Shown: piece by piece, positions 35,111 to 46,627 of the stretch
Layout: each line of letters opens with the position of its first letter
Numbering within the stretch: position 1 is the first letter of the stretch
NCBI GenBank assembly: GCA_022414725.1
Contig: CM039464.1
Location: 60,371,908 to 60,435,907, forward strand
Direction: 5' to 3'
DNA: 64,000 nucleotides
Source of the DNA: Microglena sp. YARC
Lineage: Eukaryota; Chlorophyta; Chlorophyceae; Chlamydomonadales; Chlamydomonadaceae
Notes under the pieces: generated by a model
Told to the model about the DNA's origin: nothing
The model's database searches: none
Seen by the model: the letters and a program-made list of their open reading frames with translations, nothing else
Translations under genes and position numbers: made by a program

Positions 35111-35184
35111 TTGTTGAAGAATTTGCAATATTTCCATAGGAGGGCGCGCAGATCGCTGGCTGAAATGAGCGTTTTATCGTCGTG
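35111..35184 (-). pseudogene. gypsy pol fragment stranded between the two insertions
   Basis: 74 bp encoding HDDKTLISASDLRALLWKYC and KFFNNL, in frame with the RT on one side (after removing the LINE) and with the protease on the other (after removing the copia-type element). It is the only gypsy sequence left between the insertions and proves that both target the same element. Confidence 0.85.
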
Positions 35185-38100
35185 TATCAGCTTGAATACA
35201 CTCCAGAGAGTGGACAGAGATGAATGCAGCGGAACAGACGCGCCAATCTATACACGGAGACGAGAATAACGTTACAAGCATAGAGACCCATTAAGGGGCA
35301 CCAGTGGTGAAAGGGGCAGCAGCCTGGAACCTAACAGGGTACAGGCTAGACCGGTGACGCAGCCAACAGGAAGCTGTCACTGAGTCAAGAAGGATGACAC
35401 AGCCTACGGGAAGCTGTCACTACGGGAAGCTGGCACAGTACTGGCAGAGCCGATAGTTCTAAGGAAGTACATAAGTAGTCACCAAGTCATAAAACGCGTG
35501 AGAGCACTGCAATTCATGCTGACACTCCACCTATGACACATGTGACATACAATACTACTTCTCCACCTATGGCACTAGGGACATAGAACTATATGTAACA
35601 GATAAAAAAAAATCAAAGAACTCCGAAAAATCGAGAGAACTTCAAATAAAATTCAAAGGGTGAAAGGAAGGAGTGAAACAAGGCAAAAATAAAATGTTGC
35701 CAAGGTAGAAAAGGATGAAAAACCGAATATCAAAGTTGGGGAACAACGGTATAGAGAACCCGATTCGGGAATAGGAACCTAACGCCAATCAATGATAACC
35801 AAAGAGACAGATTGAAATATCGTGGGAGAGCAGCACACGAGAGAATCAAAGCCTAAAGGACGCAGACAAAAGGACACTAAAGACCACTATGAAAAATAAA
35901 GTCGATGGAAAAATCCACTACCTTCAAAACTATTATTAGCATAGAATTCATGACTAGGTTGGGATGAAAAAACCATGATGAACTGGTTTCTTACCCAAAG
36001 ATGGAAGTAAGAAGATTTATGAAAGTTAATTATCATAAATCCCCAGCTTCGGCACTAACGAAAAACATTCGAGGAGGTGGGTATCGCACCGCAAAGAACT
36101 CATGCACTCAAGACACACCAAGCGCCTAACCACAAGCAAACCAAACCTGCAGCAACCGAAAAAATCCAAAGGATGCGAAGTTCAAATTTTCAAGAAACTC
36201 GTAACGAACAAAGGAAACACAGTTCAATGAACAAAAGAAGGTTAGATGTACAACCATAGTACATAAAACCTATTGTCCACTTGAAAAATAGTAAACGCAT
36301 AAAAAAAAGACTCCAAAGAATTTACTGCAAAGGAAGGACTGAAAGGGCGCTTGAAATACACTCGGAAGAACAAGAAAGAGGTGAGCGGCGGTACATCTGC
36401 AAGTCCAACTGCAAGTACATCTGCAAGTACAACTGCAAGATGACCCAGCCCACCAATTTACAGTAAAATCCAAAGGGAAATAACTACTACACTCCACAAA
36501 AAGTTATAATCACTTGAGGGGCTGGTGATCTAAAAACATTGTGGAGTAAAAAGAAATAGCTAATCTATGATGAGCTCCACCGAATGAACCATCTGCCTAT
36601 GGAACTAAGAGTCAGAAACCATCAAGACGCTATAACGGTGGTCTGAATTAATTACCACCTTTCACCAAAACCAAGAAAGACAGCTGAAAGGAAGCTGCCT
36701 AAACAAAGCGTCGTAACGCTCCACTAATCTAGACTACCCTATAAGACAGTCTAGGCGGTGCTGAGGAATAGGCACCCACACATAGGGCCATGTTAACCTA
36801 CGTATGAGAACCAGCAGCACCTAAAACAATGAATCCTGGGTTGACTGTAACACCCCAGCCATACGCAGTATCAAGCTAGACCAGTGTTAAAGATCATCAC
36901 TTACACGTTCGGTAACGGCTACATCATCACATGGGCTTGACCCGAATAATCCACCAGGGAGGGCAGGAGGCGAAGGGAGTAACAACGCCTACGAGTCATC
37001 TGAACTGGTGGCCGGAGGTTGGCGACTATTAGACAATGGACCTATGACAGGCTCCACTATGACCTGAGACTGTCTTAATCCTAGAGCTTTGCCGACGAAA
37101 CGTGGCGCAGAGGAGGGCCTGGCGACCCCCTGAGATTCGGCTAAATTATTGTTTGGATATACAACTCCCACCCGCCCTAAAACTTCACACACAATACAGC
37201 AAGATCAGGCCCTGGTCTGGAATGCAATCTGAATACATCCCAGCCAGGCCAGCCAACAACAATTGGGGTCGTTAAAGGGCGTAGGGAATTACCGGTAACA
37301 CATAACATATCACCGTTTGATGACAGGAGGGATGCAAGCGGGCACGGGGACCCATACTAATGGGAGAGCCCAGTAAGACAGTTTAGACTAACTGGAGATA
37401 GAGAGTACATCACTACTCACTACTAACTGGCGCAACATCGGAACCCAAACATAATAACCCTTACTCACCAGGGAATTCCCAACCAGTCTACCAAATAATG
37501 CCTTTTTAACTAGCTTGTTACGTGTCTTTTCATTGACTAACGTGACGTAGCAAGGGAAACTATATAGCGTAACAACGACACATCAGGCACAACCCCAAAG
37601 AACAGCTCCAAAGGAGTCCTTTCTCCCTAGAGGTACAGCCGATTGCGAAGATAACACACTAGCACTCTGCTGAGCAGTGTCATCATCAACAACTCATGCA
37701 CTGCCACAACTAATCGAGATCAACCATGCCTCTATACCACTTAACTAAAAATTCCTAAGCCCTATTAGAACTCAAACACTTGAACCCAAACTCACGTAGC
37801 TGATGCATACACCTAAAGAGGGAACCAGGGGCACGGTAAGACAAAGTAGCGACCTCTGTCGAACCACGGATCGCACCCAGGGGTCCCAAGGATCCTAAGA
37901 GAGAAAAAATATCCACCAAGATATCATGCCAAAGAACCTCCACGGCCGCTGGACTAGGGCCAGGACGGCGTCCACTTCGGCCTTTAGCATGGGCGAAGTC
38001 CGGCGCTGCGAGACCTGGAATCACAGAAGGTGGGGAAGCGTTAGGTCGAAGTCGAGATTTGAGGTATGGGAAAAAGGAGACGAGAATGACAGAAAATCGC

Positions 38101-39245
38101 AAATCGCAAGGGCAGAATTCGAAAATTTATCACTAGGATGCGAAGAGCAGAGCCGAGGCATGTAAAGGTCCTAATATCCTTCCGTCGATGATCAGTCAAT
38201 CCCAAGTCCCCCCCTCTATCGCTCGACTCACCGGTTGGGGGGTAGAGGTAGCAGCACCCGTAGTGGTGCTGACCATACCCCCCTGCTTCCTACCACCTCC
38301 AGAATCTCCAGGTCCAGACGCGTAGGTCGTCCTCCTCTGGCGAACCCTACAGCAGTGCCGGCGATCCGCCAGCTTGATCAAAACAATTCTCCAGAAGGTA
38401 GCACAAAGCCACTAGAGCGCAAGCTCATGCCAGTAGCCGATCGTTGGCTGGGCAGAGCAAAGGGGGCACAGACGACGTAGACATCAGCAGGGAGCTTGGT
38501 CGGCTTGGCAACCTCCGGTATGCAGGCAGAGCCTCAAACACCGGAGAGATGATAGCGACTCAAGGACGCGAGCAGACGAAGACAGGGTGTCTCCACCGAT
38601 GTCCAGGCTAGTCGCCGACTTGAGTCTGCACGTCACAGTCATCTACGACAGACAGGAGGAGGCGACAAACGGCAAGGGAGGAAAAAGAAGAGAAGATGGA
38701 GGAATGACTGGGGGGGGGTTACTTCCACGATGGCGGAAGGATCCTCCTCTCCGGCAGCAGAGGCCGCTGGCGCGCAATCAATCAGCCAATTTGTCGGCAT
38801 TGCAGGACTTCGGAACTTCCAGAATGAAGCTCGTTGAAGCCAAGGAGAGGACGACGTAGAAGATGCATTCTGCAGTGGTACCATAATGGACCCAATGACC
38901 TATCAGCTTGAATACACTCCAGAGAGTGGACAGAGATGAAAGCAGCGGAACAGACGCGCCAATCTATACACGGAGACGAGAATAACGTTACAAGCATAGA
39001 GACCCATTAAGGGGCACCAGTGGTGAAAGGGGCAGCAGCCTGGAACCTAACAGGGTACAGGCTAGACCGGTGACGCAGCCAACAGGAAGCTGTCACTGAG
39101 TCAAGAAGGATGACACAGCCTACGGGAAGCTGTCACTACGGGAAGCTGGCACAGTACTGGCAGAGCCGATAGTTCTAAGGAAGTACATAAGTAGTCACCA
39201 AGTCATAAAACGCGTGAGAGCACTGCAATTCATGCTGACATCGTG
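35180..39245 (-). mobile_element. Young, internally deleted copia-type LTR element
   Basis: The 340 bp LTRs at 35185-35524 (3') and 38901-39240 (5') are in direct orientation. I find one difference between them (GATGAATGCAGC against GATGAAAGCAGC). Termini are TGTCAGC...GCTGATA on the minus strand. The TSD TCGTG lies at 35180-35184 and 39241-39245, within the gypsy frame. A purine-rich CATAGGTGGAG precedes the 3' LTR, as in the 46220-53104 copia. No RT or complete protein remains in the 3.4 kb interior, so the element was probably moved by proteins supplied in trans. Confidence 0.9.
36838..37740 (-). pseudogene. Copia integrase-end and IN-RT linker remnants
   Basis: On the minus strand this tracks the larger copia at 49715-50690. 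About 37740-37500 matches its integrase end (ATGTGTCGTTG, GGTAGACTGGTTGGG, AGTAAGGGTTATTAT). At 37192-36989 it encodes NLAESQGVARPSSAP and a TSSDD patch, against NLPESQVVARPSSVP in the larger copy. Around 36865 it encodes DTAYGWGV, against DTAYGWGVPVHPGF. The linker survives, but RT and RNase H, expected next, are missing. The rest of the interior (35525-36837, 37741-38900) shows no recognisable protein. Confidence 0.75.
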
Positions 39246-39910
39246 GTCAAGGATGTTTTCATGGATCCAATTTTCGAAATCCATGCTAGCCACTGGCGGA
39301 CCAGGTAATGGTCCGTCGGACGGCAATACTTTCGTGAGCAATTTTGCCCTTTCATCGGCTGTGACATTCGACGCTGGCAAGTCCGCTCGTGATTCGCGGA
39401 CGTTGACCATGATGTGGTTAGCGCCAGCCTTTAAAAGCTTTGCCGCCTTGCGACCCGTAATGACTGGATCATCGGTTGATTTGCCCGATAGTGCCATGGT
39501 GAAGAAAGAATGAGCCGTTTCGTCCCGCTGTCTGTTAATAGGGGTTAAACAGCAGCCGTACAGTTTGAGCGACATTGGCATGCGATCGTAGTCGAGAACG
39601 GCCCTTTCGTCGCGCATCCAGTCGGATCCAAGGATAAAATCTAATCCTACAGGAAGTTTGTCGACGACATGGACAAACGCTTTGCCAACATATCGCTGTA
39701 TGTGGATAGGAAGCGTGGCCGTTCCTCAAATTTTGATAATCCCGTCGTTAGCGCAAGTGAATCCGTCGCGTTCGTTTTCCCAAGGGTAGATGTGCAAACC
39801 GAGATCATCAGCCGTTTGCTTTTCCATAAGGCAACCCGTAGCGCCCGAGTCCGCCAATGTTAGCAATTGCTTCGCTCCAGATCGGGCGTTGAAAAGCATA
39901 TCTGGGGCGT
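39246..39910 (-). pseudogene. gypsy aspartic protease and following linker
   Basis: Near 39860 the frame reads LLTLADSGATGCLMEKQTA with the DSGA active-site motif, then DDLGLHIYPWE. A TGA interrupts after DGIIKI (about 39745). The frame resumes through LPIHIQRYVGKAFVHVVDKL, GLDFILGSDWM and the MRDERAVLDYDRMPM stretch, typical of a retroviral-type protease fold ending before RT. It then reaches ENILDHD, where the copia-type element is inserted. The first 140-codon open frame (39617) includes 15 codons of that element's LTR at its end. Confidence 0.85.
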
Positions 39911-40662
39911 CACGTCGCGGAGTTGACTTCGTTTACCCGATTGGCTCGCGTTATGAGCACAGGGGAAGTGTTTGTATTTCGTTGTGCGTGATTGCGACAG
40001 ATGCACTTCGTTGACTGTCTGGCAGCGATTTGTTTTTCGCAAACTTTGGGATCCAATACCTCCGACCACCAGTGTTGTTTTTGACGGGTTTCAACCGGAC
40101 TGGGGATATGCTCCTTTGGTGCGGGGCCAAATTATACTGCCTTGGTCGCGTCGTTGATCGCGTGCCAATCCTTTTTGATTTGGACGGCTCGCTCGGAGTC
40201 GGGAGGGTCATACCATACTTGGATGGCGACCTTATTCGAAGGTGACCCTTTCAGGCGGGGTTTCATATGGTGGTCGCACGATTGGTACTCCTTGAATAAC
40301 TCCATACCTTGGAGGAGACTGGAGACATGTTTATCGTTACTTGCGTTTTTTGGTAGGATGAACATTCCGGATGTGTCGAAGGGTGCATCGTTTTTGCATT
40401 CCCAATAGTGTTCCAATACCGAAACGACGTTTTCCGGAATGGGGTGCGCGTATATGAACTCGTTTGCGATGGAGACTCGCATGCCAAACTCCGTAGAGAA
40501 CTTCAAGAGACAAGAGGACGAAAAAGCATTAGTCGATGTTACATCAATAGTTGGGGTTAAGCCCAAGTTAGAAAATAGTTCCTCCTGAACTTGCAACAAG
40601 AGCTCCAGTGGCTCGACTACTACTACTTTATCGTCGCCAATTACACGATCAAGGCTCGTCAA
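39911..40662 (-). pseudogene. gypsy region between gag and protease
   Basis: The frame at 40662-40132 (176 codons) has the patches IYAHPIPENVVSVLEHYWEC and KKDWHAINDATKAV, then a stop at 40132. Downstream pieces (40211-39951) keep no clear zinc knuckle. No domain is recognised. It may be a gag-pol linker or a pre-protease domain, perhaps once in frame with the protease. Confidence 0.5.
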
Positions 40663-40680
40663 TACCTGACCGGCCGATTC

Positions 40681-42420
40681 CTATTCCCAAATCGGGATGG
40701 GACCGTTGCCGTCAAGGGCCCAGTCGGGACATGTCGTCTCATTGAGGGCAGGCCAGTTGGGCAAGTCCCGTGTGCGGCAGCGTCGGTCAGCATCTAGCGA
40801 CTGCGCACATGTCTTCATGTAGCGGAAACAGAAGAAGCAGCGAGCTCCGTTCTGCAGCCAGATGGTTTGCCCGACGCTGACCGAGTTGTTCATGTGCATA
40901 GCGTTCTGAGGGTCTTGACCCGAAAAGTCTGGGGTCCACGGCCCGACGGGCTGTGAACGGCTCCAACCAGCACCCTGTCCGTATCCTCCTCGACCACCAC
41001 GGCTCGCGCCGCGGCTAATAGAGCCATTCTCGAGCGTGCGATCAGCACCTTGCAAACTGAGGACCTGCGACCTTGGCGATCCACCCAGCTTGGCGGTGTG
41101 CGTCGGCTGCGTCGCACTGCGTCCTCCACCACCTCGGCCAGCGGCCAGGTTGCGACTACCGTTGGCCTCCAGTTTGGGGCTCTTGGCTGGGCGAGAGTTC
41201 ATCTCCCCGCCGTCGTCGGTGGTCTTTAGGCCCTGCGAAGAGAAAGAATCAGTGTCAGAATCGGAGGGGGGTAAATTGGTAAATTGGACGCGATTGACTG
41301 CTAGGTCCTTACCAGGGTATCGTGTATCCGCGTGTCTCTTGAACTGAGACTTCAACTTATTATTAGCGTATCCTCCCCTCTGATGGCGATCGTGTTTGTC
41401 CGTCAAGGACTTGCCACGAGCAGCGACGACCTTCCTCGCCTCGTCCAGTTGCAGATATTGGAACAAGTCCTCCATCGTTTCGAATAATGTGCCCGACTCG
41501 CGCCTAGAGTGTGCTCCGGCGCGGAGTTCGTTGGAGAGTCCCGTGCGAAAGAAATTCAACTTTTCGCGATCGGTGAGATCAGGTATTTTGCGAAATTCCG
41601 ACTTGATGGCGTGGTAATAATTCTGCAAGGATCGAGTATCTTGGCGCAAGCCACCTTCGTGTAGTCTGGTAAGAGCGACGTATGATTCCGATAAAAGTTC
41701 GGGCATGAGGAGCGATTCCGCCCATTCCACGATACCAGCGAAATCCAATCCGTCCAATTCGTCGCTAGCCCACGCTTCGTCGAAGGTGATGCGTAGTTGG
41801 CCAGTGAATGCTCCCGACAGATGTGGAAGAATTCGTGAGAACGGTCCACTGTATTCGTCGGAAAACTGGAGCTCGAGGATCGTGATTACATTGAAGATCC
41901 ATCGTCGCAACTTCGCTTTAGAACACTTGTCCGACAGTTTGTGGTCAATGAGACGTAATTCCTTTCTCATTTCAGTGATACGTTTGGCGGACCCATGGTC
42001 GCGATCAGCGTGATGAGGGGCTGGCGGTGGGATCGAATCGGGCCAACAAGTTGGGGTATCGGGAGTCCTTGGCGTGTCCGCGCGAGCATGTCGCGTCGGC
42101 GAAGGGGTGTGCACAGGCAGCTTCGCTGTGCGCTTTGCACGAGGTCGGACAGGAGCCGTCGGGTCCGTCAGAGGCATCGCAGGTAGCGTCGTCGCAGGCG
42201 ACGCTGGGGGCTCCGTCAGAGCACCTGCCTGAGGAGCGCGATCCGTGGTCGGTTTGACAGGCGGCGCCTGTTGGGATGACCCTAGGTGATCGGCGATGTC
42301 GTTGTCCGATGAGACGTAGTCGGAGACTGTAACTGGGTCATCGGGGGGTACAGTAGCCGAGGGTGCGACGGTCCGAAAAGAGGGGGTAGCGCCCGCTCGA
42401 GGGATCGAACCGCGTTGCAT
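40681..42420 (-). pseudogene. gypsy Gag (retrotransposon gag domain)
   Basis: A 579-codon open frame, the longest non-repetitive one in the window. It has a Pro/Thr-rich N-terminus. A gag-like helical domain lies at about residues 125-280: RRWIFNVITILELQF, GPFSRILPHLSGAFTGQLRI, WAESLLMPELLSESYVALTR, then YYHAIKSEFRKIPDLTDREK and FFRTGLSNELR. A Gly/Arg-rich stretch precedes a Cys-rich tail (CFFC, then KTCAQSLDADRRC), possibly a modified zinc knuckle. The ATG at 42420 directly follows an in-frame TAA at 42423-42421, so the upstream ORF is in the same frame and separated only by that stop. The frame itself looks intact, although the element is not. Confidence 0.8.
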
Positions 42421-44063
42421 TTAGCCCGTGAGAGAACCCAATGGTGCATAACCGTCGGGGATCTGAAAAGGCTCGGGGTTACACGTCGGGGCGACCTTCG
42501 CGACAGCTACAGTATCAAACAACCCTGAATTAACAACAACCCGCACCTGCCTGTCAACGGGGCGAGGCAGCTTCTCGTCGAGCCTGGCGTCATTGGCGGG
42601 GGCCGCCGGGTAGTGGGTGGCCAGCGCCTTCGTACCCTTGAGGGCGTCATTGCGGTTGTAGATGTCGTCGATGCCTTCAGGCATGTCAGCCATCCAGTTG
42701 GCCTTTCTTCTCATCGCATTTGACCTGAAGAGACGGGTGAGATGGTCCCAAAGATCCTCGATCACCTGCTGCGCCGCAGCCAAGTCGGCGTCGTCGCGCG
42801 AAGAGAGGAGCTGACGGACGCCTTGTCCTTCTGCCCGACCCTGACGAACGCCTTGTGCTTCTGCCCGACTGCCCTCCCGTTCCCGCACCCTTGGCTGGTA
42901 CAAGTCACCGCTGGTGGATCCGCGGGGTCCTCCTTCAGTATCCATAGGTTCACCACAAGTCTCGTTGCGAGGACTCGCCGCGTGCATAGGACTCGCCGCG
43001 ATCATAGCCAGGACGTCGGCATGGGTGAGGGCGAGACAAGCAACTGGGCGCTTGCCGATGTCAATATTATGGTGGGTAAGCTCAGCGTTGATCTCGGTCA
43101 GCCGGACGTTCTCTGCCTAGAGGGGGGAACGTGGGGAGTTAGGCAAAGACGTCAGTTGTTGCGAAAACAGCGTGCGATTCACAGGCAAGATATCGCGAGG
43201 CCCTTGCGATGCAGGAACTGCTGATCGGGTTGGCATGTCCTCAATATGCGAAAATGGATTGCAAGCAGTAAAAGGCAGGCTCGTTCGATACGTATCAGGC
43301 GTAAGACATTGCTCACCTGTCTGGGACCGCGACAGATCTCTCTCCGCGGCGTCAAGGGAGGTCTGCAGTGCCGCCATAGCGGTCTGGGAGTCCGTCAGCA
43401 GCGACTGACCATGCTTAGCAGTGAGGGCGCGCAAGTCCTTGCGACTACGGTCCAAGTCCCCGCCGAGTTGGAAGTGGAGCTCCACGAGTTCCCTGCGATC
43501 CTCAGCCGAGCAACCGTTGGCCATCGCCGCTTCAGCATTGGTGACGGTGGTAGTGAGGCGTCGCTCCAGATCCAGGATGAGAGCATCCTTCGTGGCGACA
43601 GTCGTCGCAAAAGTGTCCGCCATGGCCGAAGCGGCGCCTGCCGCCTGGGTTAGCTCAGCTTGCAGCTGGCCAACCCGCTCTGCAGCGATCAGATGACCGC
43701 CCATATGCTGCTGGCGCCTGCGCTGCGTATCCAGCTTGTAAGCCGCGCTGCGCTCTTCCAGAGTGCAAGGCTGCGCAGTCTGCGTCGTAGGGGGGCACTG
43801 GAAGTGCCCAGCGTCGGGGTGGCAGTTGGCGCACCCGAGGATGCAGCCAGACCGGCCAAGCTCGCAACCAGAGGTCGCAGCGTGCCGACGGATACGGAAG
43901 GCCGCTCTCCGACGGAGGCGGAACCATCCAGCGTCGCCGTGAGCTCGGTGTCAGGCTCGGTGTCGGACGACGCAATTCCCTCGGAATTGGTGTCGACAAA
44001 CGACGTCGTAGGCTGCACAGCAGCGGCGTCGGAGCCCGGGGTTGCAACTTTGCGTGGAGTCAT
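42421..44063 (-). pseudogene. Upstream coiled-coil ORF in frame with gag, with a candidate intron
   Basis: An ATG at about 44063 opens MTPRKVATPGSDAAAV. A frameshift near a G6 run (about 43787-43792) leads into a long coiled coil, for example ERVGQLQAELTQAAGAA, ALILDLERRLTTTV and ELVELHFQLGGDLDRSRKDL. The frame meets TAG at 43119. A GTGAGC donor at 43316 and a GGCAG acceptor at 43113 would remove 204 bp including that stop and join SRSQT to ENVRLTEINAEL in phase, continuing the heptads. After 43005 the frame runs to TAA at 42421. It could be an element-encoded extra ORF or captured host coding sequence. Confidence 0.55.
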
Positions 44064-44757
44064 TCTGCACAGGCGACGACACAAGTAAGTAGGCTGGACA
44101 GAGATGAGAGGTGGGCGAAAGAGGAGGTAATTACTCGCAACTCTTAGAAAGCCAGCGTAACTGTAAAGATGAGTTCGTCCAGAATACGATGAGGGAGACT
44201 AGCACAGCAAAGACCCGGCCCGCAGGACAGGCAAAGGCAACAACACCGACGAATCGACTTGCGCGACAGGATGAGCAAGATAACAGGTGTACAACACCAA
44301 TGTAAGATGCAGCAAGCACTGAGAGCAGCAGGAAAGACTCGTGATGTACTCTAATTAAAGCAGGTATGGCTCAGGTGTCAACTAGAGCCGATGCTGCGCT
44401 ATGGAACAAACCGCGAGGTTAATGCTCGCGAATGTAGCTTTAGAAGATATGACCAGAAGGCCAGAACGTGGCGTAGAGAATCGAGGACGTAGGCCATGCA
44501 GGGTCAGGGCCGGCTAGGGGAAAATGCCCATGCAAGACAGGAAGAGTACAGCACAGGGCAGGTCGAACCTGACATGACAGAGCACCACAAGAACCGAACA
44601 GGCGCTACGTGCAAGCGTAACTACAGGATAGTGCAGACAGAAATTTGACGAGCAGCAAATGCCAGAAAAGCCGCCAGGATGTACTGGCTGGTGCGATTAA
44701 TTCGAAGAAAAACTTCGTATGCGTGCGTATGCGTATGCGTGAGGTCCCTAGGAACGA

Positions 44758-44878
44758 AACCAGCTCCGCTACCAGTGTAACAGATGGAATCATTACACTT
44801 CAGCAACATTCGGCAAAGGAGTTCATATGATGTCCGAGTACTCATTCTCTAGTACATATACCAAGCCATACCGTTACA
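44758..44878 (-). other. Possible short LTR and primer-binding site of the gypsy element
   Basis: On the minus strand, 44878-44776 starts TGTAACGG and ends TGTTACA (TG...CA with a TGTAAC/GTTACA inverted pair). It is followed after one C by TGGTAGCGGAGCTGG, resembling the initiator-tRNA-type primer-binding sites of plant gypsy elements. A related AACCAGCTCCGAAACCAGTG lies at 45127-45146. A 103 bp LTR would be short, and the 3' partner is lost, so this is tentative. Confidence 0.35.
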
Positions 44879-46219
44879 CTCTTCCCTCCTCTAGGAGTCC
44901 GTCACGGACTCTTCGAGTGGTAGTAATCGGTTGGTGTATCATGTACCACGTGATGACGTTGTACGTATTCGGACAGATTCCGTTCCTTGCCGCGTACAGC
45001 GGAGCCCTGGATCCGGGTCGGGAGGACCCGTTGACTTTGGGAAATATTACTTTGCTCGCGGGCCCAGAACATGGGCACCGACGAAACCGCTTCATTAGCG
45101 ATTCGAACTCGCGTCGCTGATGTATAAACCAGCTCCGAAACCAGTGTAACAGCTCAGGATGCTTACAGCAGCTTGGGGGGTTAGTCTAGGGTAACAGGCT
45201 ACGTGAGGTGTGTTTGAGTGTATGTCGATATGTGTAAGCTAGCAGAACAGGTTGGTGGGTTACCTAGGTAGGGATGTCGAGTAGCTTGGAAAGAACGTCT
45301 TCGTGGGAGTAGTAGAAGGGTTCGTTCCGAGTAGCTCGTGTCTATGTGTTCAACGTGCGCGTTGAGAGCGATGAGGCAGTACATGGGTATGGTACTGTAT
45401 CATGTGCGTTTGTCACGTGGCTTACGGGTACGGTGTACCCGTATGCCTTGCTGGACGGCCAGAGTACCCGTGAAGGAATCTGTACATTTACACCTGGCTC
45501 CCTGGAGGTGCGCCGAGATTGTTGAAGTGCATGTTAGTGGTTTGGTTGCGATTCGGCGTAAAATGCGGATGCTCGTGAGTTGCGAGTATTGCTCGGCTTG
45601 TGTAAAGTGCTTGAAGCGTTTATTGGCGCGTTAGAGAATATCTGGAAAATTTCTTCGTTTTGGGTTTTTAAGGTTTGCCACTCGTTCCGTGTAGGGTATA
45701 ACCCTTTTTGGAAGCTTCCTCCACGGCAAGTCTTGTTTTGGTTAAGTCAGGCTCATGGCCATGGAGGTGATTGGCGGCTTTAAGTTGTGTGCTAGTTTGT
45801 TACACGCTGCTTATGCTTGGCCATCCATGTCTGAATTGATTGGTTGATTAAATTCTGCACACCCATGTGTGGCAGATTTGAAGTTTCAGGATACGATATG
45901 CTTCTGTATGGTTATTTAGATTGTTACATGCTGGAACCACTTTTGGTTGGCAGGTGTATGTATGATTTGGTTTGTTACGCGCTGCAACCCCTGTTGGGTT
46001 GGCAGATGTATTTTGTGTGAGGTGGAGTTGGCTGGAATGCTGGATTTCGAGCCTCCTTCTTCATCTCCTAGAGATTATCAGCTTGGAAGAGACTAAAATG
46101 TGGGGACTGTGAGTATATCCTCTCCTATCGCAGATGCTCCCCAGAGACTTGATACATTCAGCCTCCACGTGTAACACTTGTCCAAGTAAACTATCCTCCT
46201 TCCATCTTCCCACCCAAGG
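44879..46219. other. No gene recognised
   Basis: Mixed-composition sequence. The longest frame (98 codons at 45338-45634) has no recognisable motif. A possible tRNA-like T-arm (GCGAGTTCGAATCGC, minus, near 45104-45118) lacks a matching A box and acceptor stem. I see no 5' LTR of the copia element that begins at 46220. Confidence 0.6.
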
Positions 46220-46627
46220 GTGTCATTCCAGCAGCCTCTACGTGTACCGTCTGTCGCCTCGCTCCTTCCGCCTGTCGAGGATGTGTTGATGCATCTCTGT
46301 GACGTGCAGACTCAAATCGGGGAGTACTCCCTCGGTGCTGTGCCTGAGTCTGCCCGCTTCGTGGATGATGCGATCTCAGATGCCTTTGACACCGAGGACG
46401 AGGATGACTATGACGACCTCAAGAGTGCGACTAGCCTGGACATCGGTGGAGGTACCCCGTCTTCTTCTGCTCACGTCCTTGACGCCGCTATCATATCTCC
46501 GGTGTTTGAGGCTGTGCCTGCAAAACCGGAGATTGCCAAGCCGACCAAGCTCTCTGCTGCTGTTCCACTGTCTACGTCTTCTGTGACCACCTTTGCTCTG
46601 CCCAGCCGTCGGTCGGCTACTTGCATG

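Larger units (their letters stand above)
29640..44878 (-). mobile_element. Decayed Ty3/gypsy LTR retrotransposon with two nested insertions
   Basis: Reading on the minus strand from about 44063, the order is 5' ORF, gag, protease, RT, RNase H, integrase. PR-RT-RH-IN is the Ty3/gypsy order, whereas copia has IN before RT. The 3' part is lost inside the integrase core near 29640. Two insertions split pol: a copia-type element at 35185-39240 between protease and RT, and a LINE at 31678-35092 just before RT. Removing both with one TSD copy each restores a continuous frame across the joints. Stops and frameshifts elsewhere show it is dead. Confidence 0.9.

Noticed and set aside
38639..38884. Gag start of the nested copia-type element
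   Set aside because: 81 codons with no gag motif; it cannot be separated from chance.
45100..45150. tRNA gene or SINE on the minus strand
   Set aside because: A T-arm-like GCGAGTTCGAATCGC exists, but no A box, acceptor stem or repeated body.
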